Source of the DNA: an uncultured Lachnospiraceae bacterium
GTDB taxonomy: Bacteria; Bacillota; Clostridia; Lachnospirales; Lachnospiraceae
Reading direction: 5' to 3'
Length of the DNA: 64,000 bases
Assembly (NCBI GenBank): GCA_910577735.1
Contig: CAJTOO010000012.1
Span: forward strand, 62,001 to 126,000
The notes beneath the pieces were generated by a model. It ran no database searches. It saw only the letters and a program-made list of their open reading frames with translations, and was not told the origin of the DNA. Of this stretch, positions 42,400 to 51,664 are shown in pieces. A program made the position numbers and the translations under genes. How positions within the stretch are numbered: position 1 is the stretch's first letter; each line of letters opens with the position of its first letter.

Positions 42400-45300
42400 T
42401 TATTTTAAGAACTTACCCAGTGTTGCAATAAACAGATCTACACTGATGGGCTTTGCAAGATGGGCATTCATCCCGCTTTTCAATGCCGTCTCCTTATCCT
42501 CATCCATGGCATTGGCTGTCATGGCAATGATTGGAAGATTCCTGACATCCTCCCTGGGCAGGGACCGGATCTCCCTTGTGGCCTCATAACCGTTCATGAC
42601 AGGCATCTGTACATCCATAAGGACTACATCATAATAATATTCCTCTGCCCTCTTCATCATATCAACAGCATCTGTTCCATCCGGCGCCGTCTCTACCAGG
42701 AATCCGGTCTCCTCCAGAATGGCCTGGGCAATCTCCCTGTTCAGTTCATTATCTTCCACAAGAAGCACTCGTTTACCCTCAAAATCCGCCTGGGTCCACT
42801 CTGCAATCTCTTCTTCTCTCTCCACCAGATTATTGGCCGCAAGCAGTGCCACCTTTAAGTCGGACATGAACAGAGGCTTTGCACAGAATGCCGTAATGCC
42901 TGCTGCCTTTGCCTCCTCCTCAATATCCGTCCAGTCGTAAGCCGTCAGAATAATAATCGGCGCTTCATTCCCCACCGCATGGCGAATCCTTCTTGCAGTC
43001 TCAATACCGCTGGTCTCCGGCATCTGCCAGTCAATGATATATGTATGGTAGGAGTCCCCTTCATCATGCGCTTTCTTCGCACGATACACAGCCTCCCTGC
43101 CTGATGTGGTCCACTCAGACCGCAGACCAATCTGGGAAAGCATCCTGCTGACACTGTCGCAGGTATCAAAGTCATCATCCACCACCAGAGAACGCAGACC
43201 CTCCAGTTCTTTGATCTGTTCACTGTTCTTCTCTATATCCTGCAGTCTCAGACTGAGCTCAACGATAAACTCACTGCCTTTACCCTTTTCACTATGAACC
43301 GTAATGGTTCCGCCCATCATATCAATAATGTTTTTGGTGATGGCCATACCCAGTCCTGTACCCTGAATACCGCTCTGGGTCGTGCTTGCCTCTCTCTCAA
43401 AGGGTTCAAAGATATGTTTCACGAACTCCGGTTCCATACCGATTCCATTGTCTTTGAGGGTGAATATGTAATCACCATACCCTCTTCGGAACGTCGTTTT
43501 CTGCATAATCCTGAAACTGATGATTCCCCCTGCGGGCGTATATTTTACGGCATTGCTCATCAGATTGACAAATACCTGATTCATCTTCAGGGAATCGGCA
43601 ATGATATCTTCGTTGGTAACATCAAAGGTATCGATAAACAGCTCCAGCTGTTTTGCCTTTACCTGCGGCTGCACAATGTTGACCAGATTATGCATCATCT
43701 CGGAAATATTACATTCCTGTTCCTTAATCTGTACCTTGCCGCTCTCAATCCTGCTCATGTCAAGGATATCGTTGATCAGACTCAACAGATGGTTGCTGGA
43801 AGCCAGTACTTTCTGAAGACAGTCTTTCACCTGGTCTTTATTATCAATATGACTGACCGCGATTGTCGTAAAACCAATGATTGCATTCATCGGTGTGCGG
43901 ATATCATGGGACATATTGGACAGGAACGTAGTCTTGGCGTTATTGGCATGCTGTGCCTGCATAAGCGCTTCCTTGAGGGCAAGGGTCTGTTCTTTCTGCT
44001 GTCTTACCTGTTCCGTAATATCCTTGGTCACCACCATGACAATAATGTCTCCCGTCTCGTCTTCGGGTGTCATGATAAATGACTGGCGGATACAGTATCT
44101 CTCTTCGTTAGAATCCGTAAGCCAAAACTCCACATTCACTTCTGCATTGCCTTGCTGGAAACACTCTTTCAGATATTCTATATTCAAGGTTCTCCTGTAG
44201 TCCTCCATGGATTCCCGGGCCACATACTGCTCACACCGTTTAAACCACTCAGACGCACTGCAGGGAACTTCCAGTTCCATTACTTTCAGAAGCGATTGTT
44301 TACTTCCCTCCGGCATAATGCGAAGAATATCGTTGGTTATCCAGTCCTTCGTCAGGTTAAACTCATAAGTACAGATAGAATTAGAAACAATGGCTATCCG
44401 GTACTGCCGCTCTTTTCTGTTGGCAAGAGCCATCTTCGCCTGGATCCGCAGCTCCTTCTCCTTCAATTCCGTAATATTCTGCCTTATGAACAGAATCTTG
44501 CTGGCCCGGCCTTCCTTTCTCTCCAGACAGATCACATTCATGTGCTCCCATTCTTTCTGCCCGTTTCGTTCCACCTGATATTCATAACGCACATCCATGT
44601 CATCTTCACCTAACTCAGAGATGACCGTATTTCTCGCAAGGTGTTCCGCCAGCTCCTTCTGGTGCTCTTCCTCCGGCAGAAAGGAACACAGATAGTTGAT
44701 AAAGGCCTCGTATTCACCGCTCCGCGCCAATCCTTCACGTTCCGGACTGGTTCCAGCCAGATACTGATATTGATTGGTTTCCAGATCAATCATAACAAAC
44801 CGGGAGAACAGGGTGCTGATTCCCCCTATCACATAACTCATTTCCTGATTTTCCCGCGCCAGAAGTTTTTTCTCCCTCCTGGTGCGCACCATTAACGCAA
44901 TAATATAAATCACGAAGGAACCAATGAGCATCACTTCCAGGAAAATACCCGTACGGTTTGCATTGGCCAGCATGTTCTCTGTGACACTTCTGGGAAACGC
45001 CTGCACAAGAACAAATTCATTTCCGGGAAGATTGATCACGCAGATATTATCCGTCTTATCATTTTCCTTACAGATAAAAGTCTGCTCTCCCTCCTTAGCA
45101 AAAACATCCCGCAGCTGCTGATGCATGGATTCCTCTACCAGCCCGGATGCCAGAATCTCCTCCAGCAGATTTCCGTTATACCCTTCCCCCTGGGAGCTTG
45201 CAATCACAGTGCCATCATCCAGACACAGAAACACCTCTGCACTTTCGCCAAAATAACTGGTGGTCAGAAGATGCTGCAGATACTCATTGGCCGAGTATAC

Positions 45301-45798
45301 GCCCAGAAGTACACCGAGGATTTCTCCCTGATAATAGACCGGAGAATAGAAACTGACCACAGCTTCGTTGGTCACCCTGGAACTGATGGTGGCAAAGATA
45401 CCTGTCTCTCCCTGCATTCCCTTCTGGAAATACTCTCTGTCAGACACATCCGTTATATTGTCTTCTGACACCAGGTAAGCACCGTCTGCAGCCGCGAAAC
45501 GGAATGCATCGAACAGTGAATTCTGGGACATATCCGTAAGCATCTGATGCTTGACCTCAGGACTTGACAATCCCTCACCCAAAAAGTAAGCATATGTGCT
45601 TATCCGGTTGGATGCATTCTTAAATTCATCCCCGATACGATTGCTGGTCTGCTTTGCAGTATCTGTTGCATAAGTTCTGTTCTGCCGCTCAATCCGGTTA
45701 TCGTTTTGTGCGGCATACCAATAGAAAAGAATGATTACAGCCGCCAGCAGAAACAAAAGGTAGGTAAAATTCCAAAATGATTTCTTACTGCGTTTCAT
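42400..45798 (-). CDS. Hybrid sensor histidine kinase with two receiver domains
   Basis: 1,132 residues. A membrane helix (about 13-30), an extracytoplasmic dCache-like sensor (about 40-280), a second helix (about 283-305), two PAS-like regions (about 330-450 and 470-600), HisKA with phospho-acceptor His631 (SNMSHDIRTPMNAIIG), HATPase_c (NAVKYTP, DNGIGM, GTGLGMAI), then REC1 with Asp923 (IIDWQMPET) and REC2 with Asp1062 (LMDVQMPVMNG). No output or HPt domain is present, so signal must pass on to partners in trans; a nearby HD-domain phosphodiesterase is a possible but unproven end-point. Start at 45798 with GGAGG eight bases upstream; it follows the AKR-like gene by 30 bp. Confidence 0.93.
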   Translation of the reverse strand: MKRSKKSFWNFTYLLFLLAAVIILFYWYAAQNDNRIERQNRTYATDTAKQTSNRIGDEFKNASNRISTYAYFLGEGLSSPEVKHQMLTDMSQNSLFDAFRFAAADGAYLVSEDNITDVSDREYFQKGMQGETGIFATISSRVTNEAVVSFYSPVYYQGEILGVLLGVYSANEYLQHLLTTSYFGESAEVFLCLDDGTVIASSQGEGYNGNLLEEILASGLVEESMHQQLRDVFAKEGEQTFICKENDKTDNICVINLPGNEFVLVQAFPRSVTENMLANANRTGIFLEVMLIGSFVIYIIALMVRTRREKKLLARENQEMSYVIGGISTLFSRFVMIDLETNQYQYLAGTSPEREGLARSGEYEAFINYLCSFLPEEEHQKELAEHLARNTVISELGEDDMDVRYEYQVERNGQKEWEHMNVICLERKEGRASKILFIRQNITELKEKELRIQAKMALANRKERQYRIAIVSNSICTYEFNLTKDWITNDILRIMPEGSKQSLLKVMELEVPCSASEWFKRCEQYVARESMEDYRRTLNIEYLKECFQQGNAEVNVEFWLTDSNEERYCIRQSFIMTPEDETGDIIVMVVTKDITEQVRQQKEQTLALKEALMQAQHANNAKTTFLSNMSHDIRTPMNAIIGFTTIAVSHIDNKDQVKDCLQKVLASSNHLLSLINDILDMSRIESGKVQIKEQECNISEMMHNLVNIVQPQVKAKQLELFIDTFDVTNEDIIADSLKMNQVFVNLMSNAVKYTPAGGIISFRIMQKTTFRRGYGDYIFTLKDNGIGMEPEFVKHIFEPFEREASTTQSGIQGTGLGMAITKNIIDMMGGTITVHSEKGKGSEFIVELSLRLQDIEKNSEQIKELEGLRSLVVDDDFDTCDSVSRMLSQIGLRSEWTTSGREAVYRAKKAHDEGDSYHTYIIDWQMPETSGIETARRIRHAVGNEAPIIILTAYDWTDIEEEAKAAGITAFCAKPLFMSDLKVALLAANNLVEREEEIAEWTQADFEGKRVLLVEDNELNREIAQAILEETGFLVETAPDGTDAVDMMKRAEEYYYDVVLMDVQMPVMNGYEATREIRSLPREDVRNLPIIAMTANAMDEDKETALKSGMNAHLAKPISVDLFIATLGKFLK

Positions 45799-45828
45799 AT
45801 AAAGTCCCTCCACGAACAAGTAAATTCC

Positions 45829-46974
45829 TTATTGAAAAAGCTTCTTTGCCTTCTCCATTCTCTCTGTCACAGATACCTGAAAAGGACATCTGCTCTCACA
45901 TGCTTTACAGCCGATACAGTCTGCTGCTGTGGCCTTGAGCTGTTCATAGTGGGCTTTAATAGTAGCCGGTACCTCCTCCTGCATTGCTGCCAGATCATAT
46001 AGCTTATTCACCATGGCTATGTCAATTCCCCGAGGACAGGGGGCACAATGGCCGCAATAAGTACACTGGCCAGTGGTGTATGCATGATGAGGCGCTTTCG
46101 CCAGCACACTGGCATAGTCTTTTTCTTCCTCTGCTGCTGTCTCATATGCCACTGCCGCCTGTACATGTTCCGGCGTATCAACACCTACCATCACACTTGC
46201 CACTGCCGGTCTTGTCAGCGCATAATGCAGACACTGCACCGGCGTAAGAGCCACACCAAACGGTGACGTTTTCGCATCAAAAAGCCTCCCGCCGGCATAC
46301 CCTTTCATGACAGTAATCCCCACGCTTTGCTGTTCGCAGATTTTGTATAAAGCTTCCCGCTCCGGTGCAATACCAGCCAGTTCGTCTTCATACTCTCCTT
46401 CAAAATACTCATCTATATTTTCTGTGGGAGGACGTAAGTCAAAAGCCGGATTCACACTGAAAAGAATCACTTCAATTTCACCCTGTTCGGCCGCCATTCT
46501 GGCCACATCAGGATTATGGGTGCTTAAACCAATATGCCGTATCCTGCCTGCCTCTTTTAAGCCGCGCACATAAGTCATGAACTCTCCGTTTATCACCCGG
46601 TCAAACTCCGCTTTCTCATCCACGAAATGAATCATGCCAAAGTCTATGTAATCTGTCTGCATCCGGGTAAGAAGATCCTCAAAAGCTTCTCTCACCTGAT
46701 CCAGCTGTCTGCTGCGGACATACTGTCCGTCCTGCCAGGTAGAGCCGATATGTCCCTGAATAAACCATTTATCCCTTCGTCCCGCCAATGCCTTGCCAAT
46801 GTTAGAGCGCACATTTGGCTCTGACATCCAACAGTCTAAAATATTGATTCCTGCCTGCTCACAGGTATCGATCACTTCTTTGACTTCCTGGGTATTGTGG
46901 CGTTCCAGCCACTCGCCTCCCAGCCCGATCTCACTTACCTTAAGACCTGTATTGCCTAACTCTCTATACCTCAT
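45829..46974 (-). CDS. Aldo/keto reductase-fold protein with C-terminal ferredoxin-like domain, degenerate active site
   Basis: Residues 1-265 follow the AKR barrel pattern (YRELGNTGLKVSEIGLGG, GKAL, DYIDFGMIH, GRIRHIGLSTHN). The C-terminus carries two Cys clusters, CTYCGHCAPCPRG and CIGCKACESRCPF, for one or two Fe-S clusters. Overall this is the COG1453-type layout (381 residues). Yet the AKR tetrad looks broken: Asp47 and His114 are present, but the segment for the catalytic Tyr reads ILDCWMSEPNVR without Tyr, and the strand that should give Lys reads WFIQGHIG. So ordinary NADPH carbonyl reduction is doubtful. GGAGG six bases before ATG 46974. Lies between aminopeptidase P and the hybrid kinase. 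Confidence 0.85.
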   Translation of the reverse strand: MRYRELGNTGLKVSEIGLGGEWLERHNTQEVKEVIDTCEQAGINILDCWMSEPNVRSNIGKALAGRRDKWFIQGHIGSTWQDGQYVRSRQLDQVREAFEDLLTRMQTDYIDFGMIHFVDEKAEFDRVINGEFMTYVRGLKEAGRIRHIGLSTHNPDVARMAAEQGEIEVILFSVNPAFDLRPPTENIDEYFEGEYEDELAGIAPEREALYKICEQQSVGITVMKGYAGGRLFDAKTSPFGVALTPVQCLHYALTRPAVASVMVGVDTPEHVQAAVAYETAAEEEKDYASVLAKAPHHAYTTGQCTYCGHCAPCPRGIDIAMVNKLYDLAAMQEEVPATIKAHYEQLKATAADCIGCKACESRCPFQVSVTERMEKAKKLFQ

Positions 46975-47035
46975 CTGTACCCTCCTCTTTATTTTCTTAT
47001 CGGCCTCACGCATCCCTATGCTGATTCTCTTCCAC

Positions 47036-48829
47036 CTATTCCACCGCCATCGTGGCTGCTTGCAGCCACTTCTGTTCTTCTTCCTCCAGATAAGGTGACA
47101 GCCTCTCATACACCTTTGTGTGATAGGCATTCAGCCACGCCTTCTCCTGTTCGTTTAACAGCGATGCCTCTATGGCATCCCTGTCAAAGGGTACCATGGT
47201 AAGGGGTTCCAGATACATAAACTGCCCATATTCATTCTGCTCGCCCTTACGGCACAGCACCAGATTCTCATGCCGGATGCCGAACTTATCCGTCACATAA
47301 AGCCCCGGCTCATTGGATATGACCATGCCTTCCTCAAGCGGTACACAATCCGTATCTTTGCTTATGCGCCACCGGAAATTCTGGGGACCTTCATGTACAC
47401 TCAAAAGATATCCCACTCCATGTCCTGTACCATGGTTATAATCCAATCCGTTTTCCCATAAAGGCTGCCTTGCCAGACAATCCAGGTTCTGGCCGCAGAC
47501 GCCCTGCAGGAACTTTGCTGCCCCCAGACGAAGATGTCCTTTAAGCACCAGCGTATATGCCCTTTTCTCCTCTGCCGTAAGTTCTCCCAGCGCAATCGTT
47601 CGGGTGATGTCCGTGGTGCCTTCCTCGTAGTGCCCGCCTGTATCTGCCAGACACAGACCCCTTGGCTGTATCTGTGCATCTGTATCAGGAACCGCTTCAT
47701 AGTGTACAATGGCGCCATGCGGCCCATATGCTATAATAGGCGCAAAGCTGGAACCAAGGTAGCCTTCCATCTCTTTGCGGAAACCTTCCAATACTCCGGC
47801 TGCGCTCATCTCCGTAATTTCTTCCCTTCCCACACGGGTTTTTAAAAAGCGGATGAACCGTGTTACCGCCACACCGTCTTTCACATGAGCCGCCCGGAGA
47901 TGCGCCATCTCCTCCGGCGTCTTGACCGCCTTCATCAACGCAGCCGGACCTGGCTGATCAAGCTGTTCCACGCCGGCAGGAATGGTATTTAATAGCTGAT
48001 AATTCACACGCCTGCCATCAGCCCACAACCTCTGTCCTGCCTGCAGACTGCCCACCTGTTTCTCTATCTCCTCATAAGGCAGAATCGTAACATCCGCACG
48101 CTTTAATTTATCCTTTATCTCCTGTGACAGGATCTTTTCCTGCACACACAGTACCGCCTTCTTTTCCAGCAATAGCATATATGCCAGAAACACCGGTGTA
48201 TTACACACATCATTGCCCCGCAGGTTAAGAAGCCATGCAATCTCATCAAGCGCCGTCATAAGCAGGGCATCTGCCTTTTCTTCCTGCATTTTCTGTCTCA
48301 CCCTGGCAAGTTTCTCTTCCCTGGAAAGTCCTGCATACTCTTCGGCAAGTTCCCATACCGGTTCCGCTGACAATGGGGGCCTATCGGGCCACACCAGATC
48401 CACCAGGTCTTCCCCGCCGCAGTAAATAATCTGCTTCTTTGCCATTTTCTTACGCAGTTCTTCCACGAATGCCCTTGTCACGGTCCTGCCATCAAAGCCG
48501 ACTTTATCACCCGTCTCCAGATGACCGGCCAGATACTCCGAAAGAGAAGGCACCCCCGGCTGACCGCTTTTCATTAGCTCGATGGGACTTCCTGCCAGCT
48601 GTTGTCCCGCCTGCAGGAAATATCTGCCGTCCGTCCATAAAGCTGCGCTTTCCATACATACCAACAGTGTTCCCGCCGAACCGGTAAACCCTGACAAATA
48701 CTCTCTTGCCTTAAAATAATCACCCACATACTCAGAATTATGAAAATCCTCTGTGGGAACAATATATGCTGCCAGACCACGCTTTTGCATCTGCTCCCTG
48801 AGCAGCTGTAATTTATCCTCTATCCCCAT
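47036..48829 (-). CDS. Xaa-Pro aminopeptidase (aminopeptidase P, M24B)
   Basis: A dinuclear metallopeptidase that removes an N-terminal residue before proline. The 597-residue, three-domain form is like eukaryotic-type APP1: two creatinase-N-like domains (about 1-290) and the pita-bread catalytic domain. Metal ligands are seen in LADTGGHYEEGTTDITRT (two Asp), the GTGHGVGYLLSVHEGP block (His), NEPGLY (Glu) and GIRHENL (Glu). GGGAGG precedes ATG 48829. Located 58 bp after the 87-residue gene and 61 bp before the AKR-like gene. Confidence 0.94.
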   Translation of the reverse strand: MGIEDKLQLLREQMQKRGLAAYIVPTEDFHNSEYVGDYFKAREYLSGFTGSAGTLLVCMESAALWTDGRYFLQAGQQLAGSPIELMKSGQPGVPSLSEYLAGHLETGDKVGFDGRTVTRAFVEELRKKMAKKQIIYCGGEDLVDLVWPDRPPLSAEPVWELAEEYAGLSREEKLARVRQKMQEEKADALLMTALDEIAWLLNLRGNDVCNTPVFLAYMLLLEKKAVLCVQEKILSQEIKDKLKRADVTILPYEEIEKQVGSLQAGQRLWADGRRVNYQLLNTIPAGVEQLDQPGPAALMKAVKTPEEMAHLRAAHVKDGVAVTRFIRFLKTRVGREEITEMSAAGVLEGFRKEMEGYLGSSFAPIIAYGPHGAIVHYEAVPDTDAQIQPRGLCLADTGGHYEEGTTDITRTIALGELTAEEKRAYTLVLKGHLRLGAAKFLQGVCGQNLDCLARQPLWENGLDYNHGTGHGVGYLLSVHEGPQNFRWRISKDTDCVPLEEGMVISNEPGLYVTDKFGIRHENLVLCRKGEQNEYGQFMYLEPLTMVPFDRDAIEASLLNEQEKAWLNAYHTKVYERLSPYLEEEEQKWLQAATMAVE

Positions 48830-48887
48830 ATCTTTCTCCCTCCCTGATGTCTCCTGCAAATCCACTATCTGCTTCCCGTAAAATACA

Positions 48888-49151
48888 TTACTTTTCAGTC
48901 TGTGCATCAAAGGCCGTGCCGCAGGCCCATGGACTTCCCACATCACATCTGCCATGATGATATGCCCTTACTGTCTGCCCGGCTTCCAAATCGTCAGACA
49001 TATTTATTTTTAACCGGCTGTCACCGGAATCCGCAAAGCCGTCCAGCAGCTTCACCATGTCGGCAATCTCCTGTTCTTGTCTTCGTTGATCATCCATATC
49101 CCTATTATCGAATTCTTCCATTTGCAGTTCCACCTTTCTTGTGATTTCCAT
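48888..49151 (-). CDS. Conserved hypothetical protein, 87 residues
   Basis: An acidic, soluble protein. A helical N-terminal half (MEITRKVELQMEEFDNRD, EQEIADMVKLLDGF) is followed by RLKINMSDD and a C-terminal block AYHHGRCDVGSPWACGTAFD with two Cys and two adjacent His, a possible metal site. I do not recognise a named family. AGGAG lies 12 bases before the ATG. First of a likely run with aminopeptidase P and the AKR-like gene. Confidence 0.65.
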   Translation of the reverse strand: MEITRKVELQMEEFDNRDMDDQRRQEQEIADMVKLLDGFADSGDSRLKINMSDDLEAGQTVRAYHHGRCDVGSPWACGTAFDAQTEK

Positions 49152-49242
49152 AGGCTCTATACGCTCCTGACTTTCTTAGATTCTCATATCTTACCTTATC
49201 TTACATGCGGACTGCTCTCATCCCGCCTTAAGAAATCCCCGG

Positions 49243-50115
49243 TCAGGAAAACAAACGCAGCTGTTCATAGCCTTTATTCTCCGGAAATTCCTGCAGATAC
49301 TGAAAAACCCGCTCTGTATCACATACTATGCCATATTGTGCGCAGGTACTGTCTATCATAGTCATCAATTCTTTGTTACGGCTGCTGGTAATTTCATAAG
49401 CATAACCGTATTGGCGATGATATTTACTTTTCATGCCTGGAAAATGTTCGTCCAGTTTCTGATAAAAGTATTCTCTGTTGCCCTCCCGCAAAGTCATGCC
49501 TATCCCAAAGGTAATGATGCCATACACGCCGGCACCCACGCAATATTCCAACAATCCCTCTATATTTTCCTTAGTATCGTTGATAAAAGGGAGAATCGGA
49601 CTCATCCACACCACGCTTGGAATCCCATGCTCCCGCAAAATCTCAAGCACCTCGAACCTGCGTTTCGTGGTACATACATTGGGCTCCAAAATACGGCATA
49701 AGTCCTCATCATAAGTCGTCATGGTCATCTGTACCACGCACTTTGCCTTTTGCTGAATCTTCACCAACAGATCAAGGTCACGCAGGATCTGATCGGATTT
49801 TGTCTGAATGGCCAGTCCGTACCCATATCTTTCTATCAACTCCAAACACTTTCTGGTAAGCTTAAGTTCCTCCTCACAGTGCATATAAGGATCACACATG
49901 GCGCCGGTCCCAATCATACACTTTTTCCGTTTAGAACGCAGCGCCTGTTCCAATAACTGCGGTGCATTCTGTTTCACTTCGATGTCTTCAAAATCATGTG
50001 TAAACCCATAACATTTACTCCTGCTGTCACAGTAAATACAGCCATGGGTGCATCCTCTGTACAGATTCATCCCATTATGGGCCGATAAAATCCCTTTCGC
50101 CTCCACAAAGTGCAT
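49243..50115 (-). CDS. Radical SAM protein, spore-photoproduct-lyase-like (SPL family)
   Basis: A 290-residue radical SAM enzyme. The cluster motif CTHGCIYC (Cys22, Cys26, Cys29) is preceded by AHNGMNLYRG, as in the COG1533/SplB-like group. Later blocks are TGAMCDPYMHCEEELKLTR and VVWMSPILPFINDT. Substrate unknown; it lacks the length of true SplB. The ATG follows the MATE stop codon with no gap, and AAAGGAG lies inside the end of that gene, so the two are co-translated. Confidence 0.88.
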   Translation of the reverse strand: MHFVEAKGILSAHNGMNLYRGCTHGCIYCDSRSKCYGFTHDFEDIEVKQNAPQLLEQALRSKRKKCMIGTGAMCDPYMHCEEELKLTRKCLELIERYGYGLAIQTKSDQILRDLDLLVKIQQKAKCVVQMTMTTYDEDLCRILEPNVCTTKRRFEVLEILREHGIPSVVWMSPILPFINDTKENIEGLLEYCVGAGVYGIITFGIGMTLREGNREYFYQKLDEHFPGMKSKYHRQYGYAYEITSSRNKELMTMIDSTCAQYGIVCDTERVFQYLQEFPENKGYEQLRLFS

Positions 50116-51483
50116 CTATGACCTTGCTCCTTTCCCGGATCTGATAAAAGAATCCAGCCAGAATGCCGGCAAAAGCTCCGCTACCATAAAGCACCAGATC
50201 ACCGGTTCACAGAAAATAACGGCCATATATTGAAACCGGGGAATAAACAATATCACAAACAGAATCTTACCCACCATCTCAATCACACTGGAAAATAACG
50301 GCAGAATCTTCTTGCCCACAGCCTGCAATCCCATTCTGGTGGAATTTAAAACCCCAAGAATTGTGAGACATGGTGCAACCACCCGCATATACAGGGCCCC
50401 ATTTTGGATTACCACGCTCTCGCGAGACCCAGTAAGCAGTCTGACCACCGCAGGTGCAAAAAACAGCATGAAGATCGTTGCCGCCGCCGACACTGCCAGA
50501 CCACACAGATAAGAACACATCATCGCCTTCCTGATCTGCAAAGCCTGCCCCGCCCCACGGTTCTGGGATACAAAGGTACTGATTGTCTGGCTGATGGCTA
50601 TATACGGCATCATCAAAAACTGGAACAGCTTTCTGGCTGCCGTATGGCCTGCAATCACCAGATACCCAAGACCATTTATCCCGGATTGTAAAATGGCCGA
50701 CCCGGCGCCGATAATACTGTTCATCAATCCCACAGAAAGCCCCTGTGCCAACATTTCCAGATATAGTTTCCTGTCCCAGATAAAATGCATCCTCCCTGGA
50801 ATCAGAATCTCGGCTTTCCTGCCTATGTAAACCAGACAGGCTGTCACCGATACCACCTGCGCAATCACGGTTGCGATGGCCGCACCCTGTACTCCCATCT
50901 GCAGGCGGGTAATAAAAAACAAATCAAGTCCAATATTTAAAATGGACGACAAAATCAGAAACACCAGCGGCATGACACTGTTACCTATAGCCCGCAACAA
51001 TCCTGCGCACAGATTATAGGCAAACATGACCGCAATAAATAAAGTTATCGTAGCAATATAACGATAAGACTGTCCGATGATCTGAACCGGCGTATTCAAC
51101 AGTTCCAGAAACGGATATAGAATAAACTGTACCAGAATGGTAATCACCACAGTAATACAAACGCCGATCACAACAGAAGCCGCCACGGACCTCTTTAACT
51201 GCTGTATATCCCCGCTTCCAAAACTGCGGGCCGTCACAATCGCAAGGCCATTACCAATACCCAAAGCAAATCCCATCAAAAGGTCGTAAACCACTCCCGC
51301 CGCACCCATGGCTGCCAGCGCTTCGTCTCCCAGTGTGTGCCCTATGATAACCGTATCCATCGTATTATACAACTGTTGAAAAACCCCAGAAAAAAATAAT
51401 GGAATTGCAAAGACGAGCATGGATCTTAAAATTGATCCATGTAGCAGATCCACAGAAGAACTTTTATGGGCAGGGATTCTCAT
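50116..51483 (-). CDS. MATE family efflux transporter
   Basis: A 455-residue protein with 12 predicted membrane helices and the two-fold MATE pattern (GSILRSMLVFAIPLFFSGVFQQLYNTMDTVIIGH in pattern at the start, ALAAMGAAGVVYDLLMGFALGIGNG). It exports cationic compounds by Na+ or H+ antiport; the substrate is unknown. AAAGGA eight bases before ATG 51483, and a good promoter. The radical SAM gene follows without a gap. Confidence 0.93.
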   Translation of the reverse strand: MRIPAHKSSSVDLLHGSILRSMLVFAIPLFFSGVFQQLYNTMDTVIIGHTLGDEALAAMGAAGVVYDLLMGFALGIGNGLAIVTARSFGSGDIQQLKRSVAASVVIGVCITVVITILVQFILYPFLELLNTPVQIIGQSYRYIATITLFIAVMFAYNLCAGLLRAIGNSVMPLVFLILSSILNIGLDLFFITRLQMGVQGAAIATVIAQVVSVTACLVYIGRKAEILIPGRMHFIWDRKLYLEMLAQGLSVGLMNSIIGAGSAILQSGINGLGYLVIAGHTAARKLFQFLMMPYIAISQTISTFVSQNRGAGQALQIRKAMMCSYLCGLAVSAAATIFMLFFAPAVVRLLTGSRESVVIQNGALYMRVVAPCLTILGVLNSTRMGLQAVGKKILPLFSSVIEMVGKILFVILFIPRFQYMAVIFCEPVIWCFMVAELLPAFWLDSFIRSGKGARS

Positions 51484-51530
51484 GGATGCCGTTCCTTTCT
51501 CTTCGTATTCCTGTCGTGAACTATAAATAG

Positions 51531-51559
51531 ATTATATGTCAAGTCATTATAAATTTCAA
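51531..51559 (-). promoter_or_regulatory. Sigma-A promoter of the MATE/radical SAM operon
   Basis: TTGAAA (51554-51559), 17-bp spacer, TATAAT (51531-51536) on the minus strand, 47 bp before the MATE start. Confidence 0.8.
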
Positions 51560-51582
51560 TCATCAAGCATACGTAAAACACG

Positions 51583-51614
51583 AAAAAAGCTTCCCACTGT
51601 TTTTGGAAAGCTTT
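51583..51614 (-). terminator. Terminator of the acidic coiled-coil protein gene
   Basis: 10-bp stem (AAAGCTTTCC / GGGAAGCTTT, one G-T pair, loop 9 nt; 51586-51595 and 51605-51614), followed on the minus strand by TTTCG to give six consecutive T. Confidence 0.85.
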
Positions 51615-51664
51615 CCTTCTGATTGCGCTGTCATCAACCTGTCCTTTTATCCTGCCCTGTCCGC

